From an uncultured Lachnospiraceae bacterium (GTDB taxonomy: Bacteria > Bacillota > Clostridia > Lachnospirales > Lachnospiraceae), in NCBI GenBank assembly GCA_900551895.1, contig URXX01000019.1, forward strand, positions 1-24,295: 24,295 bases of DNA. The letters are read 5' to 3'. This document shows positions 1-8,521 of the stretch, piece by piece. Numbering within the stretch: the stretch's first letter is position 1; each line of letters begins with the position of its first letter. The notes under the pieces are model-generated. The model worked only from the letters and a program-made list of their open reading frames with translations, was not told where the DNA came from and ran no database searches. The position numbers and the translations under genes are program-made.

Positions 1-643
1 TTTCTATAGTGAAAGGTGAAACAATCGGAAATGAACTTCCGACAGCACCAGAAAAAGAAGGCTATACATTCAAAGGCTGGAATACTAAGGAAGATGGAAA
101 AGGTGAAGTAGTAACAGAAAAAACAGTTGTAAATGCAGATATGACAATATATGCAATTTATGAAAAGAATGAAACACCAGAACCACAGCCGGAAGAAAAA
201 ATGGTAACATTTATAGCGGAAGGAAAATTAGTAAAAGAAGTTTCTATAGTGAAAGGTGAAACAATCGGAAATGAACTTCCGACAGCACCAGAAAAAGAAG
301 GCTATACATTCAAAGGCTGGAATACTAAGGAAGATGGAAAAGGTGAAGTAGTAACAGAAAAAACAGTTGTAAATGCAGATATGACAGTATATGCAATTTA
401 CGAAAAGAATGAAACACCAGAACCACAGCCGGAAGAAAAAATGGTGACATTTACAGCGGAAGGAAAATTAGTAAAAGAAGTTTCTATAGTGAAAGGTGAA
501 ACAATCGGAAATGAACTTCCGACAGCACCAGAAAAAGAAGGCTATACATTCAAAGGCTGGAATACTAAGGAAGATGGAAAAGGTGAAGTAGTAACAGAAA
601 AAACAGTTGTAAATGCAGATATGACAGTATATGCAATTTATGA
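1..643 (+). repeat. 240-bp tandem direct repeat inside the surface protein gene (2.7 copies)
   Basis: Units start at 1, 241 and 481. The first two differ at only four of 240 positions (147/387, 161/401, 206/446, 214/454). The third matches the second through about 643 apart from one base, then diverges into the Pro-rich linker. Further copies may lie upstream of the window. Identity at synonymous sites shows recent duplication or gene conversion. Confidence 0.95.
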
Positions 644-863
644 GAAAGTTCAAACACCAATAACTCCAACACCTGATAATAAGCCAACCACTAAACCGGA
701 TACTCATCCGACTCAAAACCCGGATAATAAACCGGTTCAAAAACCTGATAATAAGCCGGTGAAAACAAGTGACACTGCAAATGTAGCGATACCATTTACA
801 TTTATGTTAATAGCAGCAGCTGCAGGAGTAATTGTTCTTGGTAAAAAAAGGAAAACAAAATAA
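1..863 (+). CDS. Surface protein, C-terminal part: InlB-type repeats and wall anchor (5' truncated)
   Basis: The reading frame is open from the first base, and the in-frame GTG at 9 lies inside a repeat, so the true start is upstream of the window. The visible part has two full 80-residue units and most of a third. Each holds a Listeria-Bacteroides/InlB B-type repeat (a KGETIG, a GYTFKGWNT core, and a DMTVYAIYEK end) joined by a short NETPEPQPEEKM linker. A Pro/Asp/Lys/Thr-rich wall-spanning stretch with repeated PDNKP follows (about 660-765). The end is a sorting signal: KTSDTAN, a hydrophobic helix and a GKKRKTK tail. Such repeats form stalk-like modules in adhesins and other secreted proteins. 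I infer an extracellular, sortase-anchored protein. Its N-terminal function is not visible. Confidence 0.85.
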   Translation, partial: SIVKGETIGNELPTAPEKEGYTFKGWNTKEDGKGEVVTEKTVVNADMTIYAIYEKNETPEPQPEEKMVTFIAEGKLVKEVSIVKGETIGNELPTAPEKEGYTFKGWNTKEDGKGEVVTEKTVVNADMTVYAIYEKNETPEPQPEEKMVTFTAEGKLVKEVSIVKGETIGNELPTAPEKEGYTFKGWNTKEDGKGEVVTEKTVVNADMTVYAIYEKVQTPITPTPDNKPTTKPDTHPTQNPDNKPVQKPDNKPVKTSDTANVAIPFTFMLIAAAAGVIVLGKKRKTK

Positions 864-882
864 AATCTGGTAAATAGAAAAT

Positions 883-928
883 AGGAGATACTGTGATGAT
901 AGTACACAGCATCTCCTGTTTTTGTTTG
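883..928. terminator. Bidirectional rho-independent terminator
   Basis: A 13-bp stem with one mismatch pairs 883-895 (AGGAGATACTGTG) with 905-917 (CACAGCATCTCCT) around a 9-nt loop. A T-rich run follows on the plus strand (919-928), and the other strand reads ATTTTCTATTT after the stem. It lies between the convergent surface-protein and tetR genes and can serve both. Confidence 0.85.
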
Positions 929-967
929 TCAGTGTGAAATTTTTATAGATGTGGAATAAAAAGTTGA

Positions 968-1558
968 TTAGTGTTTACGTAATGATTCTAAATAGGTGCA
1001 AACGATGCCATGTGCATAGTGAAGTAGAGAATATCGATGTTCCTGTAAACACCAATCGTAAGTAAGACCACGCTCTAAAGAAGCAATTTTTTCGCTGATT
1101 TCTGTATAAGATTCTGATGAAATAATTTCTCCTGAATCAAGGCCTTCTTTTACAAGTTGATTAAGAATTTGGTAATACCGACGTTTGGGGTTTAGGATGT
1201 ATCTAGTGCCTTGTGTCATGACTTGAAGTCCATATAGTGTTTGAAAAAAAGAAATATATGGGGAATGCTCCAGGTTGCTTAAAATAAATTCATCGAATGT
1301 AATTAATTTGTCGACCGCACTTAAATTAGAAGGAAGAGATTTCAACCATTCGTCATAATCATTATCGAAGAAATAGGCAAGACTGAATATAAGATCTTCT
1401 TTTCCTCTGAAGTGATGATAAAAAGAACCTCTAGATGTTTGAGAACGTTCTATAATTTCATTAACAGTTGTTGCATCATATCCTTTTTCCAAAAATAATT
1501 CCCAGGCAGCGCTTATTAATTGTTCTTTTATAGTAGTGTTTATTGCTTTTTTTCTCAT
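968..1558 (-). CDS. TetR/AcrR-family transcriptional regulator
   Basis: A 196-residue protein of normal TetR length. The N-terminal domain (about residues 8-55) shows the family pattern: an ELFLEKGYDATTVNEI helix pair followed by SRGSFYHHFRGKEDL, the DNA-recognition helix region. The C-terminal two-thirds is helical and poorly conserved, as expected for the ligand-binding and dimer domain, so the ligand is unknown. The ribosome site AAAGGA sits upstream of the ATG on the minus strand. The gene is divergent from the peptidase operon starting at 1732, and an imperfect palindrome overlaps its own -10 box, which suggests autorepression and possibly control of the operon. The family call is secure; the target is inferred from position. 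Confidence 0.92.
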   Translation of the reverse strand: MRKKAINTTIKEQLISAAWELFLEKGYDATTVNEIIERSQTSRGSFYHHFRGKEDLIFSLAYFFDNDYDEWLKSLPSNLSAVDKLITFDEFILSNLEHSPYISFFQTLYGLQVMTQGTRYILNPKRRYYQILNQLVKEGLDSGEIISSESYTEISEKIASLERGLTYDWCLQEHRYSLLHYAHGIVCTYLESLRKH

Positions 1559-1580
1559 AAAATAAATATCCTTTATTACT

Positions 1581-1656
1581 CGTTATATTTCATTATTATA
1601 TCACGAAAACCGTAAGGGATACAAGTCTTGACAGTTTATAAATAGATTGCTAAAAT
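1581..1656. promoter_or_regulatory. Divergent promoters for tetR and the peptidase operon, with candidate TetR operator
   Basis: Plus strand: TTGACA at 1628-1633, a 17-bp spacer and TAAAAT at 1651-1656. Minus strand: TTGTAT (1619-1624), an 18-bp spacer and TATAAT (1595-1600). The two -35 boxes are almost back to back. An inverted repeat, CGTTATAT (1581-1588) with ATATCACG (1598-1605), matches at 7 of 8 positions and overlaps the tetR -10 box. It is a candidate operator; that role is inference. Confidence 0.6.
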
Positions 1657-1731
1657 TATAACAAAATAATTAGAATGTAGTACGGAATAAGGTACGATTC
1701 AAGAAAATGAATGAGAGAAAGGAGTGTTTAT

Positions 1732-4700
1732 GTGGAGAAACAGAAAAAAATTCAACTCCCAAAAAAGATGGGGAAAACAGAGAGAAATCGCTTAATTGAA
1801 TTTGCTCTTTTAAAAGGTTTTCAATCTGTATCAGCTGAATTTCCGGTTGTTTCTACAACAGAAGGAGAGGAAGTTCCAGAGAGTTTTTCGCAATATGAAT
1901 TGCAACTTAGGAATATAGAAGCACCGGAAGATTATGTGTCAGCCACAAAAAGTGCAAAGCAGATTCCGGATTTAGACTGGAGAAAGAAAAAAGGATTAGA
2001 ATCTGTATTTGAAAAAGGAGAGTTTTTAAAAGATAATAATTTGGATATGCTTCCAGATAGTTTGGATATGAAAATTATTCTTCCAGAGAATGCAGATGAA
2101 TCTATGGTCATTGCCGCATGTAATATAGCATTTCGCTTTGGTATGGAAACAACGGGGTATGAAGGAACGATAGTTGCAGATGAATCCTATACTGGAAATG
2201 CGTTTGTAATAGAAGAGGGCGATGAATGTAGAGTTCGCTTCGATAAGCAAGATCATCGTACAATTGTATATTTATCAGGAAAAGGAAAAGAATTAGAAGT
2301 CTTTTCAGCATGGCTTTGTGAAAAATTCCCGTTACTTCCGAATGCGGAAAGATGGACGGATAGATTGATGGAATTAACGGATAGTTTTTCTATGAAAAAT
2401 CTAGACGGCCAACTTAGTTACCTGAAAGCATTTCAGAAAGAACTGGGAGACTCGGTGACAGCTTACGTTTCGCCGGAGATTTCTTCCGTTAAAAAGGGGA
2501 TAGAAAAGGAATTTCCCAATGTTTTATTTGAAAACTACAAAGGAATGAAAAAAGTATATGAAAAAGAATATGATATTCCTTGGGAAGTAGATGTTTGTAA
2601 GGAAATTTTAGAAAGTAAAGTATATCCGCTTTTAAGAAATGGGGATAAAGTAAAAGTTTATGCTGCTTTAAGTGAAGAAATGGATGTTAGAATGGCGTTG
2701 AAACAGAATATTAATCAACGACTAGAAGAAAAAGGAGCAAAACTTTTAGATGCGGAAATTCTTTGTGCATATAAGCAAGGATTTTCGTGGATTGATGAAA
2801 TTATTATTCCTAAATTGCTAAATGAAAAGGTGGGAAAACTTCATATTGCATTTAGACCGTTTTTACCAGAAGGGCAAACAGAATGGTTAGATGAAAACGG
2901 TGCAACACCTTCATATACCAATATAGATTTCAGTAATCCGGATAAATGGTATGACTTGCCAATCCGTTATTTGCAAGAACTTTATCCAATTGTAGATATT
3001 ATTGAATCGAAACTAGGAATAGAAAAAGATAATATTGTATTTTCTGTATATGAAGGAGAAAAAGACTGTACATATTATTTGGAAGCAGAAGATATAAATG
3101 GAAATACTATTTTAGAAGAAGATTATCTTGCGATAAATGCAGAAAGACCTTATTTAGATGCATTTCCGGAGATGGGGAAAGTGCATCCGGCAACAGGATA
3201 TGTGAAAGTTTACTTGAATGGTCAAGAAGTTTTAAATGAGCGTGTGCGAACAGATGTGGAATGTATATGGGAAATATATCAAAAAGAAGTTTTGACAGAC
3301 TTACAAAAGTTCATTGAAGGAAAATTGGGCGAACATATTTGCTTGGAAACTCAACCGTTTTTCTCAAGACTATCTTTAGAGGTGGTTGCAAGTGAACCGG
3401 ATTATAAACTCCCGTGTAGAGAAGATTTGATTTCCACTTTAGATGCATTGCATGAGGATATGTATTTTGTAGGAACGGATTTCTTTAAAAATTATGGGGT
3501 TAGACATTCAGGTGAAATGTTAGATGCACCAGGGTTAATTCTTCCGATTTTGAAAAAAGGAACTGGTAAGCCGTATTTTAAAGTGACATTATACGATATC
3601 ATGGCAGAAAAACCAATGTTAGTTTCTGCGCAAAAAGAAATCACATCTTTTGCAAACCGTCAGGATATAGATATTTACATGGATTCTTTAACGTATGAAT
3701 CCGATAAAATAACTGCGCATATTTGTGTGGATGGAGGAAATGCTAAAGTAGCGGAAGCATATGCTTTACTGTTTAACAAAGGGATTTTATCTTCGTGTAA
3801 AGGATATGCAGAAGTTGATATAGTGCAACTTGATGTGGATGGTCAGATTTTTGAGATGTATGTGCCGGAATATGAAGAACAGGCAAAAGATCTAGACATT
3901 AGAGAAATTGATTTATTGGAACATACATTGATTGGATATGATCAGTATTTAGAGATTATAAAACAGTTAAAGAGAGTTGAAGGAATTTCTGTCTATAAGA
4001 CTGCAACTTCATATGCAGGTAGAGATATTTATGCGATTGAACTTTTACCTAAATGTAAAGGGTATATTTCAAGGACAAAGAGAATTAATCTGTTGCCATC
4101 AGAAATTATTAATTCTAGACATCATGCAAATGAGGTTTCAAGTACAAATTCAGCATTTATACTCTTGAAAGAAATTCTTACAAATGAAAAGTATAAGGAT
4201 TTGTCAGAAAAACTTAATTTAGTGATTGTACCGATGGAAAATGTAGATGGGACAGCAATACATTATGAATTGCAGAAAGAAAATCCATACTGGAAATTTC
4301 ATGTTGCAAGGTTTAATGCGATTGGAAAAGAATTTTACCATGAACATTTTAAAGAGGATACGATTCATACGGAAGCAATGGGACTTACAAGATTGTGGTA
4401 TAGAATGCTTCCGGATATTGTTGTAGATAATCATGGTGTTCCAAGTCATGAGTGGGAACAACAATTTTCAGGCTATACATCTCCATCGTTCAAAGGCTTT
4501 TGGCTTCCGAGATCGTTATTATATGGATATTTTTGGTATGTAACGAATGAGGAATATAAAAGTAACTATAAAGTAAATAAGAAAATGGAAGATGTTATTG
4601 CGGATGCGATTGGAGCGAAAGAAGATATTTATAAGTGGAATAAAGAATGGATGCAACAATTTGAAAAATTTGCACATGGCTGGATGCCAAAATTATTCCC

Positions 4701-5010
4701 AGCGAATTATTATAAGGATATGATTAATTACTGGATTCCATTTGAATATCAACCGGAACATAGATATCCATCTATTCGATTTCCGTGGATTACGACAGTG
4801 GCATATACAAGTGAAGTGGCTGATGAAACGGCTCAAGATGATTATTTGAATTTGTGTGCAAAAGCTCATGTGACTCATGATTTAGCGACTATTGATATGT
4901 TCGTAGAAGGAGAAAGCGTTTTTGAAGTAAGAGAAGAAAAAGCGGATGATTCAGTTTCGATTTGTTATATAAGACAACGTCCACTGATTATCGGAAGTTT
5001 TGAAAATTAA
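1732..5010 (+). CDS. Large M14-family zinc carboxypeptidase-like protein
   Basis: I choose the GTG at 1732, giving 1092 residues, because AGAAAGGAG (1716-1724) sits 7 nt before it. The in-frame ATG at 1711 has no good ribosome site and would place that site inside the gene. The catalytic part begins near residue 730. RHHANE gives the HxxE zinc pair (H798, E801), DNHG gives the third likely ligand (H901), and YTSEV (E1028) fits the M14 general base. This order and spacing match zinc carboxypeptidases. The first 730 residues are acidic, without signal peptide or membrane segment, and I recognise no domain in them. It is first in a five-gene operon with two membrane proteins, an aminopeptidase and pcp, so a cytoplasmic role in peptide breakdown is likely. 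The substrate is unknown. Confidence 0.8.
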   Translation: MEKQKKIQLPKKMGKTERNRLIEFALLKGFQSVSAEFPVVSTTEGEEVPESFSQYELQLRNIEAPEDYVSATKSAKQIPDLDWRKKKGLESVFEKGEFLKDNNLDMLPDSLDMKIILPENADESMVIAACNIAFRFGMETTGYEGTIVADESYTGNAFVIEEGDECRVRFDKQDHRTIVYLSGKGKELEVFSAWLCEKFPLLPNAERWTDRLMELTDSFSMKNLDGQLSYLKAFQKELGDSVTAYVSPEISSVKKGIEKEFPNVLFENYKGMKKVYEKEYDIPWEVDVCKEILESKVYPLLRNGDKVKVYAALSEEMDVRMALKQNINQRLEEKGAKLLDAEILCAYKQGFSWIDEIIIPKLLNEKVGKLHIAFRPFLPEGQTEWLDENGATPSYTNIDFSNPDKWYDLPIRYLQELYPIVDIIESKLGIEKDNIVFSVYEGEKDCTYYLEAEDINGNTILEEDYLAINAERPYLDAFPEMGKVHPATGYVKVYLNGQEVLNERVRTDVECIWEIYQKEVLTDLQKFIEGKLGEHICLETQPFFSRLSLEVVASEPDYKLPCREDLISTLDALHEDMYFVGTDFFKNYGVRHSGEMLDAPGLILPILKKGTGKPYFKVTLYDIMAEKPMLVSAQKEITSFANRQDIDIYMDSLTYESDKITAHICVDGGNAKVAEAYALLFNKGILSSCKGYAEVDIVQLDVDGQIFEMYVPEYEEQAKDLDIREIDLLEHTLIGYDQYLEIIKQLKRVEGISVYKTATSYAGRDIYAIELLPKCKGYISRTKRINLLPSEIINSRHHANEVSSTNSAFILLKEILTNEKYKDLSEKLNLVIVPMENVDGTAIHYELQKENPYWKFHVARFNAIGKEFYHEHFKEDTIHTEAMGLTRLWYRMLPDIVVDNHGVPSHEWEQQFSGYTSPSFKGFWLPRSLLYGYFWYVTNEEYKSNYKVNKKMEDVIADAIGAKEDIYKWNKEWMQQFEKFAHGWMPKLFPANYYKDMINYWIPFEYQPEHRYPSIRFPWITTVAYTSEVADETAQDDYLNLCAKAHVTHDLATIDMFVEGESVFEVREEKADDSVSICYIRQRPLIIGSFEN

Positions 5011-5039
5011 TAAAAAGGAAAACAAAGGAGGAAAAAGAT

Positions 5040-5720
5040 ATGGAGTATATTACTCTAATAGGAATCGTAATTGTTATAGTTGGGTTTGCTCTAAAATTGG
5101 ATAATATTTTAACCATTTTAGTAGCGGCCGTTGTAACAGCATTAGTAGGAGGACTTGGAGTAGATGGTCTTCTTGAAACACTTGGATCAAGTTTTGTTGC
5201 CAATAGAAGCATGGCTATTTTCATTATTGTTATGCTTGTAACGGGAACACTAGAAAGAAGTGGTTTAAAAGAAGCGGCGGCAGCATTGATTGGAAAAATA
5301 AAAGGTGCTACTGCAGGTGCGGTTGTGGTAGCTTACGGTATCATGAGAGCAATTTTTGCAGCTTTTAATGTTGGATTTGGTGGTGTTGCAGGTTTTGTAA
5401 GACCAGTTATTATGCCGATGGCAGATGCAGCGATTGAAAATACAGTAGGAAAGGCAAACGAAGAACATGAAGAACAGGTAAAAGGTATGGCTTCTGGTAT
5501 GGAGAATATAACATGGTTCTTCTTCCAAGTATTGTTTATTGGAGGTAGCGGTGGTCTTCTTGTACAGAGTACGTTAGAAGGACTTGGATATAAAGTGGAA
5601 CTTGTAGATTTAGCAAAGGTAGAAATTCCAGTAGCGATATTTGCACTTGTAGTTACAATTATTTATTACATTTTTAGAGATAAGAAATTGATGAAAAAAT
5701 ACTATAAAAAAGAGAAATAG
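5040..5720 (+). CDS. DUF969-family integral membrane protein
   Basis: A 226-residue, very hydrophobic protein with about five or six membrane segments (roughly residues 4-42, 56-72, 85-125, 155-178 and 196-215) and a basic tail rich in Lys and Tyr. Glycine-rich motifs such as FNVGFGGVAGFVRP resemble the DUF969 family as I recall it. An AGGAGG-type ribosome site precedes the ATG. The gene lies 29 nt after the M14 gene and 15 nt before the DUF979 gene; the two DUFs are known to occur as neighbours. They may form a two-part transporter, with the substrate suggested by the adjoining peptidases and pcp. Transport is inference and no function has been shown here. Confidence 0.75.
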   Translation: MEYITLIGIVIVIVGFALKLDNILTILVAAVVTALVGGLGVDGLLETLGSSFVANRSMAIFIIVMLVTGTLERSGLKEAAAALIGKIKGATAGAVVVAYGIMRAIFAAFNVGFGGVAGFVRPVIMPMADAAIENTVGKANEEHEEQVKGMASGMENITWFFFQVLFIGGSGGLLVQSTLEGLGYKVELVDLAKVEIPVAIFALVVTIIYYIFRDKKLMKKYYKKEK

Positions 5721-5735
5721 AAAGGAGGTTCTTTT

Positions 5736-6680
5736 ATGTCGTTTTTTATGAGTTCAGAAGAACTGTTGGGAACAAAATTATTAGAGATTGTTTATATTTT
5801 AATTGGGTTAATTACAATTTACACAGGTGTGAAAAATGTAATGGACAAAAAAAACCCATCTAGAATTGGAACGGGTATATTTTGGATTGTGTTAGGTATT
5901 GTACTTGCATTTGGTAGATGGATTCCCGCAAAAGTAAATGGTGTATTAATTATTGTAATGTGTATTCCTGCTATTTTACAAAAAGTTAAAATTGGAAAAA
6001 TTGATAAACCGACGGAACAGGAATCAAGAGCGAATTACGATAAAGTAGGAATGAAAATTTTTATTCCTGCACTTACTATTGGAGTTTGTGCTTTAGGATT
6101 TGCGCTATTTACAGATCTTGGAGCTTTAGTAGGAGTAGGAGTAGGAGTATTGATTTCAGCACTTTTATTAATCTTATTCTTGAAATCTAACACTCCAAAG
6201 GTGTTGTTGAATGACTCAGAGCGTATGCTTTCTACTGTAGGACCATTAAGTATGTTGCCGATGCTTCTTGCAAGTCTTGGGGCAATCTTTACAGCTTCAG
6301 GCGTAGGAGATGTTATTGCTCAGATTGTAGGAAATGTGATTCCTAAGGGAAATGTAAATGTTGGTATTATTGTTTATGCAGTTGGAATGATGGTATTTAC
6401 TATGATCATGGGAAATGCTTTTGCAGCAATTACAGTTATGACAGTAGGTATTGGAGCGCCATTTGTATTGGCGTATGGAGCTAATCCGGTATTAATAGGT
6501 ATGCTTGCTCTTACTTGCGGTTACTGTGGTACATTGCTTACACCTATGGCTGCGAACTTTAATATTGTTCCAGTTGCTTTGTTGGATATGAAAAACAGAT
6601 TTACTGTAATTCGAAATCAGGTTGTAATTGCAGTACTTATGCTTGTGTTCCAAATTGCATATATGATTATGTTTAAATAA
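5736..6680 (+). CDS. DUF979-family integral membrane protein
   Basis: A 314-residue protein with about eight to ten hydrophobic segments and a polar loop near residues 90-105 (KIGKIDKPTEQ). The C-terminal half is rich in Gly, Met and Ala (MGNAFAAITVMTVGIGAPF, then LTCGYCGTLLTPMAANFN), a composition typical of transporter cores. It matches DUF979 in length and in its place directly after DUF969. The ribosome site AAAGGAGG is strong. I infer that it is the partner of the preceding gene in a carrier for small peptides, amino acids or 5-oxoproline. As I recall, DUF969/DUF979 genes sit beside pcp in other Firmicutes, which fits but does not prove this. Confidence 0.75.
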   Translation: MSFFMSSEELLGTKLLEIVYILIGLITIYTGVKNVMDKKNPSRIGTGIFWIVLGIVLAFGRWIPAKVNGVLIIVMCIPAILQKVKIGKIDKPTEQESRANYDKVGMKIFIPALTIGVCALGFALFTDLGALVGVGVGVLISALLLILFLKSNTPKVLLNDSERMLSTVGPLSMLPMLLASLGAIFTASGVGDVIAQIVGNVIPKGNVNVGIIVYAVGMMVFTMIMGNAFAAITVMTVGIGAPFVLAYGANPVLIGMLALTCGYCGTLLTPMAANFNIVPVALLDMKNRFTVIRNQVVIAVLMLVFQIAYMIMFK

Positions 6681-6700
6681 AAAAGAACCGAGGTAAAAAA

Positions 6701-7687
6701 ATGAAAGGAATAGATCGTGGAGCCGAGATTGTAATTAAAAAGTGGGTGAAATTAAAACCATGGGAAAAACTTTTAATTGTTACAAGCGAAGAAACAATAG
6801 AAGAGGCTCAAGCACTGAAGAAATTTGCATTAAGGAGAAGTGCTTCTGTAGATTTGATGATTGTAGAGAAAACAGGAATGAAGATAGGAGTGTTTTTTGA
6901 TCAACACGAAGATATTTTTGCAAATTATCATGTCATTATAGGTGCGACGAACTATTCCTTAGTTACAACCAAAGCTGCGAAAAAGGCAATTAAAAAAGGA
7001 AAAAAATTTCTTTCCCTTCCGCTTTGTACAAATGATGGAAAAGCGATGCTGAGTTATGATTTTATGACCATGGATACAAAGAAAAGTAAAATGCTTGCGA
7101 TGGTCATTATGAAGTACTTAAATTCAGCGAGTGTTATTCATATCACTTCTAAGAATGGAACGGATTTGAAAGTATATAAAAGAAATAGAAAAGCCGGATT
7201 TTTTAATGGAGTATTAAAAGATGGGAAAGGGTATTCGTCGGCTAGTATTGAAGTATATGTTCCAATAGAAGAAACTAAAAGTGAAGGGGTCATGGTTTTA
7301 GATGGCTCGCTTGGATATATTGGGAAAGCAGATTATCCAACAAAAATAGAAATTTCACAAGGGAAAATTACAAAGATAGAAGACACGATTACAGGATGTC
7401 AACTCCAAGAATACTTGAAAAGTTATGATGATGAAAGGGTTTGGGTTGCAAGTGAACTTGGAATTGGATTAAATTCTCAATCAAAATGTCGAGGAAAATG
7501 TTATATTGAAGATGAGTCGGCATATGGAACGTTTCATATCGGATTTGGGAGAAATCTTGCTTTAGGCGGAGTGCATGAAGCAAGCGGGCACTATGATTTG
7601 GTTTGTAGGGAACCGAATATTTATGCCGATAATCGGCAGATTATGATGGAGGGAAAAATTATTACCCCTGAACCAGAAGTATATTAA
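6701..7687 (+). CDS. M29-like metallo-aminopeptidase (AmpS/NicX-type fold)
   Basis: A 328-residue protein without signal peptide or membrane segment. The C-terminal half carries the metal-site signature of the COG2309 group: SELGIGLN (E252), an acidic patch E270/E272, GTFHIGFG (H279) and GHYDLV with the HxD pair H297 and D299. The end (REPNIYADNRQIM) is also typical. This group holds M29 leucyl aminopeptidases and the related 2,5-dihydroxypyridine dioxygenase, and is often annotated simply as aminopeptidase. The peptidase neighbours favour the aminopeptidase role. It is somewhat shorter than the roughly 400-residue M29 enzymes, so its exact reaction is uncertain. Spacing to neighbours is 20 and 11 nt, consistent with one transcript. 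Confidence 0.72.
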   Translation: MKGIDRGAEIVIKKWVKLKPWEKLLIVTSEETIEEAQALKKFALRRSASVDLMIVEKTGMKIGVFFDQHEDIFANYHVIIGATNYSLVTTKAAKKAIKKGKKFLSLPLCTNDGKAMLSYDFMTMDTKKSKMLAMVIMKYLNSASVIHITSKNGTDLKVYKRNRKAGFFNGVLKDGKGYSSASIEVYVPIEETKSEGVMVLDGSLGYIGKADYPTKIEISQGKITKIEDTITGCQLQEYLKSYDDERVWVASELGIGLNSQSKCRGKCYIEDESAYGTFHIGFGRNLALGGVHEASGHYDLVCREPNIYADNRQIMMEGKIITPEPEVY

Positions 7688-7698
7688 GGAGGCAAAGA

Positions 7699-8343
7699 AT
7701 GAAAGTTTTAGTTACAGGATTTGATCCATTTGGTGGAGAAACGGTTAATCCAGCTTATGAATCAGTAAAATTAATTCATGATACAGTTAAAAATGCGGAA
7801 ATTATAAAGGTGGAGATACCGACTGTATTTGGTGAAGCAGGGGAAAAAGTGGAGAAAGCTATAGAAGAACATCATCCAGATGTGGTACTTTGTATCGGAC
7901 AAGCAGGAAGAAGAGCGGATATACAGGTAGAAAGAATTGCGATTAATTTGTGTGAGGCTCCGATTCCTGATAATGCGGGAAATCAGCCTATTGATGAAAA
8001 ATCGCAAAAGGATGGAGAAACAGCATATTTTGCGACAGTACCTGTAAAAGCAATGGTAAAAAATATTAATGAACATGGAATTCCAGCAAGTGTTTCTTAT
8101 ACGGCGGGGACATATGTATGTAATAATGTAATGTATGATTTACTTTATACACTCAATAAAAAATATCCAAATGTTCGTGGCGGATTTATTCATGTACCAT
8201 ATTCTACACAGCAAGGTGTTGGAAAGCCTTTGGGTACAGCAACTATGTCGATTGAAACGATGGCAAAAGCTTTAGAATATGCAATAGAAGCAATTGTGGA
8301 AACAAGAGAAGAAGTAGAAATATCGATGGGAATTACAGATTAA
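7699..8343 (+). CDS. pcp: Pyroglutamyl-peptidase I (pyrrolidone-carboxylate peptidase)
   Basis: A 214-residue cysteine peptidase of family C15, which removes N-terminal 5-oxoproline from peptides in the cytoplasm. The start MKVLVTGFDPFGGETVNPA is diagnostic. The catalytic triad is visible as E78 in QVERIAINL, C141 in GTYVCNN and H165 in FIHVPY, each three residues before the usual E81/C144/H168 numbering. An AAGGAGG ribosome site precedes the ATG. It is the last gene of the operon, 11 nt after the aminopeptidase. With DUF969/DUF979 and the M14 enzyme it suggests use of pyroglutamyl peptides. No 5-oxoprolinase (pxpABC) gene is visible in this window, so the fate of released 5-oxoproline is unknown. 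Confidence 0.96.
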   Translation: MKVLVTGFDPFGGETVNPAYESVKLIHDTVKNAEIIKVEIPTVFGEAGEKVEKAIEEHHPDVVLCIGQAGRRADIQVERIAINLCEAPIPDNAGNQPIDEKSQKDGETAYFATVPVKAMVKNINEHGIPASVSYTAGTYVCNNVMYDLLYTLNKKYPNVRGGFIHVPYSTQQGVGKPLGTATMSIETMAKALEYAIEAIVETREEVEISMGITD

Positions 8344-8460
8344 ACTATAGCGATAAAATGAAACACAAGAGAATATATATAATATAGAGGTTCTTGTAGT
8401 ATCAAACTTATCAATTCTAAAACTAAAAGATTCTATCTGAAAATTCTTTGTATATAGAGA

Positions 8461-8510
8461 AGGGGGATCACTCAATCATTACATTTGATGATTGAGCGAT
8501 ACCCCTCTTT
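8461..8510. terminator. Hairpin between pcp and the small membrane peptide gene
   Basis: The stem pairs CTCAATCAT (8471-8479) with ATGATTGAG (8488-8496) around an 8-nt loop, and is extended by ATC/GAT and GGGG/CCCC after single mismatches (outer limits about 8461-8506). T-tracts are weak on both sides. Its place between convergent genes suggests a shared terminator. The remaining 8344-8460 after pcp is AT-rich and I see no gene in it. Confidence 0.6.
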
Positions 8511-8521
8511 ACTTTCGATGC

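Noticed and set aside
468..740. Open frame on the minus strand inside the surface protein gene
   Set aside because: It is a shadow of the repetitive coding strand, with no ribosome site and unlikely composition.
8344..8460. AT-rich stretch after pcp with ACAAGA/TCTTGT ends that might form a hairpin
   Set aside because: Only six pairs across a long AT loop; too weak to call.
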